Shown here: positions 28,429-38,260 of the stretch, piece by piece | How the letters are laid out: each line of letters begins with the position of its first letter | Position numbering within the stretch: the stretch's first letter is position 1 | NCBI GenBank assembly: GCA_964343975.1 | Contig: CAYFLU010000007.1 | Coordinates: 1 to 41,066 of the forward strand | Origin: SCUN01 sp964343975 | Lineage (GTDB): Bacteria; Acidobacteriota; Vicinamibacteria; Vicinamibacterales; SCN-69-37 | Length of the DNA stretch: 41,066 nucleotides | Direction of reading: 5' to 3' | The notes under the pieces: generated by a model | What the model saw: the letters and a program-made list of their open reading frames with translations, nothing else | What the model was told of the DNA's origin: nothing | Databases searched by the model: none | Program-made: the position numbers and the translations under genes

Positions 28429-28878
28429 ATGCGCGCCTCACGAATCGCGACGACCCTGCTCCTCGGCCTCCTGCTGACACTCGGCGTCGGCGTGGCCTCC
28501 GCGTCCGCGTCCGGCACGATCTCGCCGGCGGATCTGGTGGCACAACTGCAGAAGAAGACCGGCCCCAAGCCGCTCGTGATTCAGGTCGGTTTCAAGTCGC
28601 TGTTCGAGCAGGCGCACATCCCGGGTTCCGAATACGTCGGCCCGGGCAATGACGGCGTGGGCATCGGCGCGCTGCGCAAGCGGCTCGCCACGGTCAAGAA
28701 AGACGCGGCCATCGTCATCTATTGCGGCTGCTGCCCGCTCGACCATTGCCCGAATCTGCGGCCGGTGATGGATCTGCTGCAGTCGATGGGCTACACCAAT
28801 GCGAAGATGTTGCTGATCCCGAACAACTTCGGCGCCGACTGGGTGGCGAAGGGGTGTCCCACGGAGCGAGGCCGTTGA
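28429..28878 (+). CDS. Exported rhodanese-like protein with cysteine cluster
   Basis: This 149-aa protein has a signal peptide (MRASRIATTLLLGLLLTLGVGVASASA) and a rhodanese fold. In place of a single active-site Cys, the loop reads IVIYCGCCPLDHCPN, with four Cys and one His within eleven residues. That suggests metal binding or redox chemistry in addition to, or instead of, sulfur transfer. An upstream ATG at 28402 is in frame, but the good GAAAGGA ribosome-binding site serves 28429. It follows the sensor kinase by 31 nt and overlaps the next gene, a TlpA-like thioredoxin, by 3 nt, so the two probably act together in periplasmic thiol chemistry. Confidence 0.82.
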   Translation: MRASRIATTLLLGLLLTLGVGVASASASGTISPADLVAQLQKKTGPKPLVIQVGFKSLFEQAHIPGSEYVGPGNDGVGIGALRKRLATVKKDAAIVIYCGCCPLDHCPNLRPVMDLLQSMGYTNAKMLLIPNNFGADWVAKGCPTERGR

Positions 28879-29408
28879 TCACATCCGCACTGCGACTGGG
28901 CATCCGTTTGTCACTGGCGCTGGCCGTCACGGCCGCGCTCATCACGCCGGCCATCACGACGCTCTCGGCTGCGCGGCAGGAGCCGTCGCTCATCGGCAAG
29001 CCGGCGCCGGCCTTCGCGCTGAAGGATATGGCCGGCAAGCCGTTATCCCTCGCCGCCTACAAAGGCAAAGTCGTGCTGCTCGACTTCTGGGCCACGTGGT
29101 GCGTGCCGTGTCGCGAAGAGATCCCGCACTTCCTCGCGCTGCAGAAGAAATACGGCGCGCGCGGGTTTGCGGTGATCGGCGTGTCGATGGACGACGACGC
29201 GAAGCCGATTCCCGCGTTCGTGAAGAAATACGGCGTCACCTACCCGGTGGCGCTCGGCGACGCGGCGCTCGGTGACAAATACGGCGGCGTGCTCGGCCTG
29301 CCGGTGGCGTTCGTGATCGATCGTGCCGGCGTGATCCGTCAGCGCTTCGACGGCATCACCACGCTCGACGAATTCGACAAGGCGATCGCGCCGCTCTTCG
29401 GCAAATAG
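28875..29408 (+). CDS. TlpA/ResA-like periplasmic thioredoxin
   Basis: The 177-aa protein starts at TTG overlapping the rhodanese stop (TTGA). An N-terminal signal or anchor (about 8-32) precedes a thioredoxin domain: GKPAPAFALKDMAGKPLSLA, then VVLLDFWATWCVPCREEIP with the CVPC active site, and the cis-Pro region GLPVAFVIDRAGVIRQRFDG. It is a membrane-tethered or periplasmic disulfide reductase, as in cytochrome c maturation or repair of oxidised periplasmic proteins. The partner is probably the Cys-rich rhodanese immediately upstream (inference from coupling). The non-ATG start rests on the operon geometry and the position of the signal. Confidence 0.9.
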   Translation: MITSALRLGIRLSLALAVTAALITPAITTLSAARQEPSLIGKPAPAFALKDMAGKPLSLAAYKGKVVLLDFWATWCVPCREEIPHFLALQKKYGARGFAVIGVSMDDDAKPIPAFVKKYGVTYPVALGDAALGDKYGGVLGLPVAFVIDRAGVIRQRFDGITTLDEFDKAIAPLFGK

Positions 29409-29443
29409 CCGGGCGCGGCGCGATCGCACGCCGGCGATGTCGC

Positions 29444-29938
29444 CTACTTCTTCTTCACGAGCGGCGCCACCTGACCCGAGTGGAACGCCGCGTGCGTCGT
29501 GCGCGCCAGCAACACCGACAGGCGGTTGCGGTGCGGCTCCTTCGCGAAGTCCTCGTCCGACACGGCGTCGTGCCGCGTGAGCCAGTCGGCCACGGGCAAC
29601 GCCGTGATCGCCGCGGTGAGCTTCGCGTTGACGGCCGCATACGCGCGCCGCAGATCCGCCGCGCTGATCGTGTCGGGCGACGTGCGATCCGGGTCCGTCA
29701 GGAACGGCTTGTCGAGCTCCGGATGCACGCGGTCGCCAAGCCGCAGCAGGGGCAGCATGCGGTCGTGCACGGCCGCGAGGTGGCCCATCACGTAATAGAG
29801 CCGGTTCTTGCCCGGGGTGATCTCCTGTTGGAGCTCCTCGTCGGTGAACGCGGCGAACTGCTTGTCCAGGGTCGCCAGCGTCGACGTCCAGGTCTTGACG
29901 ATGGCAGCGCCAAAGCGATCGGTCTCGGTTGTGCTCAT
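29444..29938 (-). CDS. DinB-family protein
   Basis: This 164-aa four-helix-bundle protein belongs to the DinB/YfiT superfamily of metal-dependent thiol transferases and related proteins. The metal-binding His residues are probably in RLYYVMGHLAAVHDRML and THAAFHSGQVAPL. The length is normal. I start it at MSTTETDRFG (29938); in-frame sequence upstream does not resemble the family. It is convergent with the thioredoxin gene. It is divergent from the small EF-hand gene, whose sigma28-like promoter lies in the shared spacer. Confidence 0.82.
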   Translation of the reverse strand: MSTTETDRFGAAIVKTWTSTLATLDKQFAAFTDEELQQEITPGKNRLYYVMGHLAAVHDRMLPLLRLGDRVHPELDKPFLTDPDRTSPDTISAADLRRAYAAVNAKLTAAITALPVADWLTRHDAVSDEDFAKEPHRNRLSVLLARTTHAAFHSGQVAPLVKKK

Positions 29939-29979
29939 GAAATCGACGGTACCACCCGCCGAATAGGTACTTCCACACA

Positions 29980-30006
29980 TAAAGTCCGCGCCAGACGGGC
30001 CGATTA
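29980..30006 (+). promoter_or_regulatory. Sigma28 (FliA)-like promoter of the small EF-hand gene
   Basis: TAAAGTCC, exactly 11 nt, GCCGATTA. The known FliA consensus is TAAAGTTT-N11-GCCGATAA, so 13 of 16 specified bases match with ideal spacing. It lies 67 bp upstream of the EF-hand protein start codon. The match is by eye. Confidence 0.7.
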
Positions 30007-30073
30007 CCGAGTCGCCTCTTCGTCTGCCCTCGGTGCAGTGCGGAGGATCGACGGGAGGCAGCGAGGTCGATGT

Positions 30074-30463
30074 ATGAGCAACATCTCAGCAATCAATCTG
30101 TCCACCGCGGCACAGAGTGACGTGCGCGCACCCGCCCTGACCGCCGGAGGTCTGCCCCAGCCGACCGACGCCCATCGTCCGGCCATGGCCGCGCCGGTGC
30201 AGAACCCCACCGGCAACACGCGACCGCCATCGAGCGTGGACGTCTACACGCCCGCGCCGGTCTCGCTGGAGCCGTCGGCCACCCGATCGGCGGCCCTGGC
30301 CATGTTCCCGCAGGCCGACCGGAACCACGACGGTGTGGTGACGCTGGCGGAGTTCTTCGCGAGCTTCAGCCTCGGCGGCGTTGGCGACATGCCCTCGCCG
30401 TCAACGAAAACGCCGACGGGCAGCGTCACCGCTGCCACGTCGGCGTCGTCAACCAAGGACTGA
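30074..30463 (+). CDS. Small EF-hand protein of unknown function
   Basis: This 129-aa protein has no signal peptide. The first ~75 residues are a Pro/Ala/Thr-rich, low-complexity segment starting MSNISAINLSTAAQ. One canonical EF-hand loop follows (DRNHDGVVTLAE, calcium ligands at positions 1, 3, 5, 12), then FFASFSLGGVG and a Ser/Thr-rich tail. I do not recognise the family. Its strong sigma28-like promoter suggests that it is expressed late with motility genes, perhaps as a flagellar or chemotaxis accessory or an exported protein. The stop is 1 nt from the end of the convergent cytochrome gene. Confidence 0.7.
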   Translation: MSNISAINLSTAAQSDVRAPALTAGGLPQPTDAHRPAMAAPVQNPTGNTRPPSSVDVYTPAPVSLEPSATRSAALAMFPQADRNHDGVVTLAEFFASFSLGGVGDMPSPSTKTPTGSVTAATSASSTKD

Positions 30464-30464
30464 C

Positions 30465-31448
30465 CTACTTGCCGGTCGGCGTGGCCGGCAGGCTCGTGAG
30501 GTAATTCCAGAGCGCCTTCTTTTCGGTCGTGGTCGCCGCCTGACCGAACGGAACGATGCGGATCATCGGGTCGCGTACGGGGACGCCGACTTTGCGCACG
30601 CCGGTCGTGAAGAGCTTGTCGAAGTCTTCGTAGGTCCAATCCTTCAGGCCGGAGGCATCCGGCGTGAGGTTGGCGGCCGGCGGCCAGCTCGGCGGTCCGA
30701 AGGACATCGGACCGCCGTTCAGGCCCGGCCGATGGCATCCGGTGCACACCGCTGCGATGTGCTTGCCGAACTCCACCGTCTCTTCGGCGGGCGGCGGCAG
30801 CGCCGCGTGGGCCGCCGTGTGGTCCTGGATGGTCTCGGCCGAGAGCGGGAACTTGCCCGTGGCGGACAGCACCTTGCCGATCGGCCCGAAGGTCGGCGCC
30901 GGCACTTCCGCGTCGACCGCGGGCAGCGAGCGCACGTACGCGATGATGTCCGACAGTTCCTGATCCGACATCAGGATGAAGTCTTCCGACGGCATGAACG
31001 CGGGATGGCCGTCCGGCTTGATGCCGTGGCGCACGATACGATCCCAATCGGCCGGCGTGTACGTCGCCGTGCGTCCGCCCTTGCCGGCGGTGATGTTCGG
31101 GCCGAGGATCCTGCCGATGGCCGCGTCGTTCATCATCTCGCCGCCACCGAAGTTCGGCCCGTGGCACGCGATGCACCCGTAGCGCGCGCTGATCAGATGC
31201 TTGCCGCGCGTCACCGCGCGCTCGAGCGCCACGGCCTGCAGGTCCACGCCCTCGAGCGGATCCGCATTCTTCGCGGGCTTCGCACTCGGTCCGCCCGCGG
31301 TCTTCATGGCCGCGGCACGCTCCTCACGCAGCGCCGCGATCTCGTCCGTCGTGAGCGGTGTCGGAATCGGGAAGTCCACCCGATGCGACTCGTATGTCCG
31401 TGCCAGATTGCACTTCGAGATCCACGCCCCACCCCGGGATCGACACAC
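30465..31448 (-). CDS. Diheme cytochrome c, N-terminus lost at a deletion-like junction
   Basis: This is a c-type cytochrome with two heme sites: YGCIACHGPNFGGG near the N-terminal third and AAVCTGCHRPGLNGG in the second half, plus possible Met ligands in MPSEDF and SFGPPSW contexts. Related proteins begin with a membrane anchor or signal before a ...RxYESHxVDFPIP-like segment. Here the authentic part starts near NLARTYESHRVDFPIPTPL (about 31410). The ATG at 31448 and the dozen codons after it belong to the glycosyltransferase in another frame. As it stands it would not be exported, so it is probably non-functional or mis-assembled. Confidence 0.75.
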   Translation of the reverse strand: MCRSRGGAWISKCNLARTYESHRVDFPIPTPLTTDEIAALREERAAAMKTAGGPSAKPAKNADPLEGVDLQAVALERAVTRGKHLISARYGCIACHGPNFGGGEMMNDAAIGRILGPNITAGKGGRTATYTPADWDRIVRHGIKPDGHPAFMPSEDFILMSDQELSDIIAYVRSLPAVDAEVPAPTFGPIGKVLSATGKFPLSAETIQDHTAAHAALPPPAEETVEFGKHIAAVCTGCHRPGLNGGPMSFGPPSWPPAANLTPDASGLKDWTYEDFDKLFTTGVRKVGVPVRDPMIRIVPFGQAATTTEKKALWNYLTSLPATPTGK

Positions 31449-31971
31449 GAGGAAAGATCGCGTCCACCGCTGCGGCGGTGAACATCTTGAAGCCGCACTG
31501 CGAATCGTGAATGCCGGGCAGCAAGAGCCGGCGCACAGCGGCGTTGAAGACGCGGCCGGTCACGTGCCGATAGACCGGCTCACCGATGCGTCGGGCACCG
31601 GTCCCCTCGCGCGTGGCAATGACCACGTCGGCATGGACCGATGGCGGGAGAAACCGCGGCAGCATCGACAGCGGCATGGAAAGATCGGCATCGCACATGA
31701 AGCGATAGGCACCGCCGGCGCCCAACAGTCCGGCCTTCACGGCCGCGCCCTTGCCGCGGTGCGGCAAGCGATGCACGGTGACGCGCGGGGAACCTGCGCC
31801 GGCCGCCTCGGCTTCCCGGGCGGTACGGTCCCACGAACCGTCGTCCACCACCAGAAGCTCCCAGTCCCAGCGGAACGCTTCGAGCTGCGCACACACGGTC
31901 GCCACGGTGTGGGCGATCCGGGCCGCCTCGTTGAAGGCCGGCACCACAACGGACAGGTAGGGCGACGTCAC
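31324..31971 (-). pseudogene. Family 2 glycosyltransferase, C-terminus truncated
   Basis: The 215-aa GT-A glycosyltransferase resembles dolichyl-phosphate sugar synthases. It has LSVVVPAFNEAARIAHTVA, the nucleotide-binding LLVVDDGSWDRT, the DxD-like YRFMCDADLSMP and HDSQCGFKMFTAAAVDAIFP, which is characteristic of the ALG5/DPM1 group. After SIPGWGVDLEV the family would continue with ~40-60 more residues. Here the sequence instead runs out of frame into cytochrome sequence and stops. A GTG start 2 nt after the preceding gene's stop begins TSPYLSVVVPAF. The truncation point (about 31410) coincides with the missing N-terminus of the cytochrome, so a deletion joins the two. Confidence 0.75.
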
Positions 31972-31972
31972 G

Positions 31973-34039
31973 TTACTTGCGGAACCACGGATGCTGCGGA
32001 TCCTTCGCGCGCGCCCGAAGCAGATGCTCGTCGGCGGCGTCCCGGTCGCCCAGCTTGGCGAGTGCGTCGGCGGCCAGGAGCAGGCAGCTCGCCGCGACGT
32101 TCGGTGTTGCCTCGAGCGACGCGCACTGGTCGGCTTCCGCGATCGCCGGCCGGTAGTCGCCCTTCTTGTAATACGCCGACGCGATGTTGAATCGCGCGGC
32201 GACATTGCGCGGCTGCGCCGCCAGGAACTTCGAGAAGTAGACGATGCTGGCGTCGAGATCGCCGTGCGCGGCCGCGTCGTTGCCCAGCTCGAACCACGCC
32301 CGCGGATAGGGCAGGCCCTCGCGATCGATCCGGCGATACAGCGCGATCGCCTCCGCCGGTTCACCGAGCCTGCCGTAACAATCGACCATCATCTCGATCG
32401 CCGTGTCGCGCTGACCAGGAAACGCCAGTCCGCGCTCGAGAATCGGCAACGCCTCACGACAGTGTCCGAGCTGGTATTCCGCCATCCCCAAGGCCACGTG
32501 CCGGTCCTGGAATCGATCGAGAATCTCGAGGCTCCGCCGCAAGTGCGCACGCGACGCCTCGAGGTCGGCCCGGGCTGCATCCCCGAGGGCCGGGTCACGC
32601 AGCAGCCGCTCCCCTTCGAAGTACAGGAGGTTGCCGAAGTAGCTGTTGAGGCGCGCCGAGTTTGGAAAAGTCCGGCCGTCGGCGCCAAATAGCGTGATCT
32701 GGTCTCGCCAGTCACGTGTGCGCTTCACACTCAGTCCTCCGCCAAGCGCCAGCACCACGGCCACCGGCGCGATCACCGCCGGCGAGCGCAAGACCATCGC
32801 CGGCGACGCCTCGGGCGGCGTACGCGCGACTGCGAACAGCCAGTGCGCGACGACGTAGCTGGCGACCAGCGACGGCACATACAACAGGCGCTCGCCGAAG
32901 TTCGTCGAGACGAAGAACACGAGATTCGACACCGCCACGAGCGCCGCCGCACACCACCACACGGCGAAGGCCTCGACGCGACGCGTGCGTCACGCCACGA
33001 TGCCGTACCCGGCGAGCGCGGCCACCACCACGAGCGCGCACCACACCAGCGGATCGCGGAACGACTGCAGCGGAATCGCGTTGTAGGTGTAGTCGAAGCT
33101 GAGCGGATACGGCAGGAAGAGCATCCGCACGTAGCGACCGAGATAGCCGATGGCCGATGCCACCTGCACTGAGCGCTCAGTGGTGGCCAGCAGCGCGTTG
33201 TTCAACACGGTCACGATCGGCGCCGCCGGTTCTCGACGCAGCACGAACTGGCGGAGCACGACGAACGCGGCTGCCATCACGCCAAACGGCACGGCCGCGC
33301 GAAGGCTTTCGCGCCACGACCGGCCGCGAAAGAAGTACCAGAGTGCCGGCAGCATCAGTGCCATCGGCACGGCGGTTTCCTTGCTCCCGAGCGCTACGGC
33401 ATACGCCGCGCATGCCCCCCACCACGAACGACGCTGCGACGTCGCCTCGTACTCCAGCCACGCGAGGCCCGCGCACAACAGACCTTGCAGGCACAGCATC
33501 TCGTCGGCGCTCTTGATGTTGTTCACGACCTCCGTATGAATGGGATGCACCAGAAACACCAGCGTGGCCACGAGTGAGAGCGTCGCCGCCCGCACGGCAG
33601 GCCCCGGCGTGATTCGCCGGAAGAACACACAGACGGTGGCGACATTCATCCCGTAGAGCCCCAACTGCGCCAGATGAAACCCGGCCGGCTGCAGATCGAC
33701 GAGCGCGCCGGTGATCAGGTAGTACGCGCCGGCCACCGGTCGACAGAGCCCGGTGTTCACCGGTACCGCGCCGTAGTAGAGGGAGTGCGCGAGCACGCGC
33801 GGCAGCGCGGTGAGTCCGTCCTGCGTCCATCCGTTTTGCGTGATCACGAGCGCGTCATCGCCGACAAACCCGTAGTGCTAGGATGCGGCGTAGAGCAGCA
33901 TCGCGAGAAGGCCGCACATCGCGGCCAGCACCGGCGTGGACGTCCAGGACCACCCGGCCCCCGGCCTCGGCCGCCACGATGCCGACGAGGTGGATGGAGA
34001 GGCGTCGGCGCGGCGGCCCGTGCGGGCGCGAGCAGCCAT
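31973..34039 (-). pseudogene. TMTC-like membrane glycosyltransferase with TPR domain, two in-frame stops
   Basis: A single 689-codon frame encodes a multi-TM protein with a short basic N-terminus, TM1 (VLAAMCGLLAMLLYAAS), the luminal-type HYGFVGDDALV segment (DD motif), many TM helices including the LVHPIHTEVVNNIKSADE loop, and at least five TPR repeats in the last third. It is interrupted by TAG at codon 54 (33878-33880) and TGA at codon 350 (32990-32992). Both stops sit in otherwise continuous homologous sequence, for example ...LAGYGIVA-stop-RTRRVEAFAVWW. TMTC proteins transfer mannose from lipid carriers in eukaryotes; bacterial relatives are uncharacterised. Two independent stops make translation of a full protein impossible as read. 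Confidence 0.78.
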
Positions 34040-34041
34040 CG

Positions 34042-35004
34042 TCACTTCACGTCGTAGATGTAATAGGCGTGACCGACAACCGCGTCGGGCGCCGTGTCGC
34101 GCAGCCAGGAGGTGGCGCCGGCGGCGACGGATGTGACGGTCGCCGGCACGCGGCCCACCCAGAATGCGCTGATCGCATAGAGGCCCGGCGCCGGACGAGA
34201 CAGCAACGTCGCCGGGTCGAGCTTCTCGTAGCGCAGGCCGTACTGTTCCGGAGGAAACGTGCCGAAGTACGCGAGCTTGAGCGTGCGATCGGGCGCATGC
34301 GCGCGCTGCCAGTCGACCAGTTGCTTCACGCCCTGACCCCAGTCGACGTTGCTGTCGTCGAGCCACTGCGGTCCGCAGCGCGAGCCGCCGTCCAAGCCGA
34401 TGCGAGAGGGATCGACCGCAAGACACGCGGCCTCGTTGAAGTACGAGAGATGGTCCGGAAAGATGCCCCTCGTGACGAGCTGTGTGTGCGCGATCGTCGT
34501 GGGATCGCAGGCGAAGAGGAGCACCGCGCCGACCGCCGCCACCGGCCCGAACATGCGGCGGGTCCACCAGAACAGGACAACACCCAGCCCGGCGCCAATC
34601 AGGAAGAACGGCGCGCGGGCCGCGCGCAGGATGCCGTCGGGGTCTGGCGCGAGGATCGCGTTGCCAATGCGCCACTCGGCATTGGCCGCGGCCGCTTCGC
34701 CACGCACCAGCGCGTCGGCCTCTGGCGACGCCGGCCATCGCACGCCGCCACGCGACAACGACAGCGCGCTCAGCTCCTTCAAGAGCGGCGGATGCTGCGG
34801 GTTGGCGTGGAAGACGTGGGCAGCCACGTACGACAGCCCCGACGCGATGTGCGGCGGCTCGTCGAACACCGGCGATTTTTCCAGGCTGGCGCGATAGCTC
34901 TGCCCGACAAATGCCGACACCAACACGACCATTGCGAGCCATGGCCAGATGGCGTTCGACGCGGGTCGAGACACACCTCCGGCCACGGGTGCGTCTGCAC
35001 GCAT
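34042..35004 (-). pseudogene. PMT/ArnT-like membrane glycosyltransferase with apparent internal deletion
   Basis: The frame encodes 320 residues: an N-terminal TM helix, SPVFDEPPHIASGLSYVAA with the conserved acidic DE, NPQHPPLLKELSAL, two or three TM helices to LLFACDPTTIAHTQLVT, and then directly GIFPDHLSYFNEAACLAVDP and WLDDSNVDWGQGVKQL. In relatives, the segment between the two last blocks holds several more TM helices (about 200-300 residues, judged from memory of the family). The protein therefore looks internally deleted in frame near 34466-34474. It lies 2 nt upstream of the TMTC-like gene and probably belongs to the same locus. Confidence 0.6.
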
Positions 35005-35120
35005 CCGCGAATCTCCCTACGCGATATTCAGTTGACGAACAACGAAGAGTCCCGCCGCATTGGACGTGCGGAATGTGATTTCGGACGGGTGATCGGCGAG
35101 ATTAATTTCCAAAAACGAAC

Positions 35121-35153
35121 AGGCCGATCCATCGTCGAGCGATGGATCGGCCT
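35121..35153 (-). terminator. Intrinsic terminator of metK
   Basis: A 14-bp perfect stem (35121-35134 with 35140-35153) with a 5-nt loop. On the minus strand it is followed by GTTCGTTTTTGG, a T-run. It lies 25 nt after the metK stop. Confidence 0.85.
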
Positions 35154-35178
35154 GCGGAAAAGACGCGTGGTGCGGTGC

Positions 35179-36354
<1,176 letters not shown>

Positions 36355-36471
36355 GTGCGCCCATCAGACTAACACGAAGGGCCGGATCCCGCAGTACAGG
36401 CGGGGTTTGCCGCGATGACGGCACACGGTCCGTCCGGCGGGGTCACACGTCGCGGAACGCGTGTCCGTGAA

Positions 36472-36501
36472 ATATTCTTTTCCGCCGCTCTGTCGCGACA
36501 A
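36472..36501 (-). promoter_or_regulatory. Candidate metK promoter
   Basis: On the minus strand: TTGTCG (36496-36501), 18 nt, GAATAT (36472-36477). This implies a 5' untranslated region of ~110 nt. I looked for SAM-I, SAM-II and SAM-IV hallmarks in it and found none that I would defend. Confidence 0.35.
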
Positions 36502-36612
36502 ACGCGCATTGACTCAACGGTTATCGGAAGCGCTGGCCCTCGGGACATCCCCGCGGGCCCGTCGATGGCGGTGTGGCGGTTTTTCCCATGGCACACTAGG
36601 CGCCATCCCCCT

Positions 36613-37751
36613 ATGCGCCAGAGCGACACGCCTCGTCGACTCCTGCTCGCGATCGGCATGATCGCGGGTCTCAGTGTGCCGTCACTTGCGTTCGGTCAGA
36701 CCAACGAGCGCATCTTCGAAGGCCTGGAATGGCGGCTGCTTCCAGCCGACGCGCGCAGCGCCGCACTCGGCGGCGCCACCGCCGGCCTCACCGGGAGCGC
36801 ACCGCTCGGCAACCCGGCCGGCGGGTCGGGGCTCAAAGGCCTCGAGCTGAAGATCGACACAGCGGCGTCGCGCGCCACACGATCGGTCGTCGCGAGCAGC
36901 CTCCAAACGGCCGACGGCCGCTACGTGGACACCGCCGGCAGTTTCGGCACCGGCCGCTGGCTCGCGCCGTCGTCGGTGAGCGCGGCGCTGCCGCTCGGAC
37001 GCGGCGTCGTGACGGTGTTCATGAACACCGCGCAAGACATTCATCAGGCCTTTCAGTTCGGCAGCCGCGCGTTTGCGGCGCAGTCGTCGTCAGCCGGGGT
37101 GATCGCGGCCGGCGCGGAAGGTCCTGATCGCGGCGCGATCGACGCCACGGTGCGGCACTTCGGCGCGAGCGGCGCGGTGGCGCTGCGGCCGGAGCTTTCG
37201 ATTGGCACGTCGGTGCTGGTCTCTCGCATGGACATCGACAGCATCGGGATGGCGAGTGTGGGGGCGGGCGACAACCCCACGTGCCCGCACGCAGCGCGGT
37301 TGGGATCTCGGTGCGCGCCACGGATCAGCTCACGCTCTCGGCAGATGTGATCCGCGTGGCGTATTCACAGCTGGTCACGAGCAATTTCCGCGTCATCGAC
37401 TTCGGCTTCACGTCGGCCCCGCCGCGGGCGGATCAGTACTACGTGGACGATGCGACGGAGGTGCGCGCGGGCGCGGAGTGGCAGTGGCGGCACGACCAGC
37501 AGTCGGTGTGGCTGCGCGCCGGTGTGTTCACGGACCCGCCGCACGGCCTCCGCTACCGCCCCGAAGCCGCGACGTTCGGCGGCAACGTCGAGAACTACAG
37601 CTTCAATGTCAACGCGCGCACGTCCACGCGCGTCGGCCGCACCGTCGGCGCCGGCTGGGCGTGGTCCGACCGCTGGCAACTCGACGCGGCCGCCAGCTTC
37701 GTCACCGACGCGAGCCACGCGCTCGTGTCGCTCACGTATCGGGTGCGGTAA
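36613..37751 (+). pseudogene. Outer-membrane beta-barrel protein, frameshifted
   Basis: This has the signal peptide MRQSDTPRRLLLAIGMIAG (ending SLAFGQ) and then alternating beta-strand sequence typical of an outer-membrane barrel (RLLPADARSAALGGATAGLTG; VSAALPLGRGVVTVFMNT). The frame stays convincing to about 37275 (MASVGAGDNPT), where the homologous sequence moves to another frame and continues VPARSAVGISVRATDQLTLS to a normal terminal strand, HALVSLTYRVR. The shift fits loss of one base (or gain of two) near 37265-37285. The FadL-like or PorV-like barrel call is tentative. As written, translation would end at 37350. Confidence 0.7.
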
Positions 37752-37873
37752 GGCACAACGAACCAGCGCGCGGCAGTCGCGGGATTCGCGCAGAGTTGCG
37801 GCGAGAGAGCCGCGATGAAAGACGACCCGACCGCCATTCCAAGACGAGCGTGAGACGGGCAGGAGCGCGACGT

Positions 37874-38227
37874 ATGCGAAGACTCGCAGTGATCATGATC
37901 GTCTCGCTCCTACCCGCATGTGCCAATCCGTTCCTGCGGTCGGCAACGGCTGTGTTCTCGGTTACGGGCACAGCGAAGCAGATCGACGTCACATTCGGAA
38001 ACCTCGCGCTTCGCGAAGGCACGCAGGTCTGGCAAAAGAGTGAACTGCCCTTCACCCGGTCCATTGCCGGCGTGATGCCGCGTGACGTCGTCTACCTCTC
38101 GGCGCAGATCAACACCAGCCCCGACGACGGCACGATCACCGTGACGATCAGCAAAGACGGCGTGGTGCTCTATCAAGACACCGCGAAGGGCTTTCCGAAC
38201 ACCGCCACCGCGACAGGGCCCTTCTGA
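37874..38227 (+). CDS. Small putative lipoprotein
   Basis: This 117-aa protein has a lipoprotein signal (MRRLAVIMIVSLLPAC, lipidated Cys at residue 16) followed by a beta-rich domain: FSVTGTAKQIDVTFGNLAL, VVYLSAQINTSPDDGTITVTISKDGVVLYQDT. The pattern suggests an immunoglobulin-like or beta-sandwich domain. It has no recognisable family or catalytic residues and stands alone. Confidence 0.65.
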   Translation: MRRLAVIMIVSLLPACANPFLRSATAVFSVTGTAKQIDVTFGNLALREGTQVWQKSELPFTRSIAGVMPRDVVYLSAQINTSPDDGTITVTISKDGVVLYQDTAKGFPNTATATGPF

Positions 38228-38260
38228 GACGGCTCGCGCGTCGATTCGCGGTCGCACTCC

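Noticed and set aside
29939..30073. Riboswitch (for example c-di-GMP type) ahead of the EF-hand gene
   Set aside because: No conserved riboswitch core could be found by eye; the sigma28-like promoter explains the upstream region better.
17094..33880. Stop-codon reassignment (two in-frame TAG, one in-frame TGA)
   Set aside because: TAG and TGA both end intact genes here, for example the CotH kinase, ABC exporter and DadA-like genes (TAG) and prephenate dehydratase (TGA). No suppressor tRNA or special stop context is seen.
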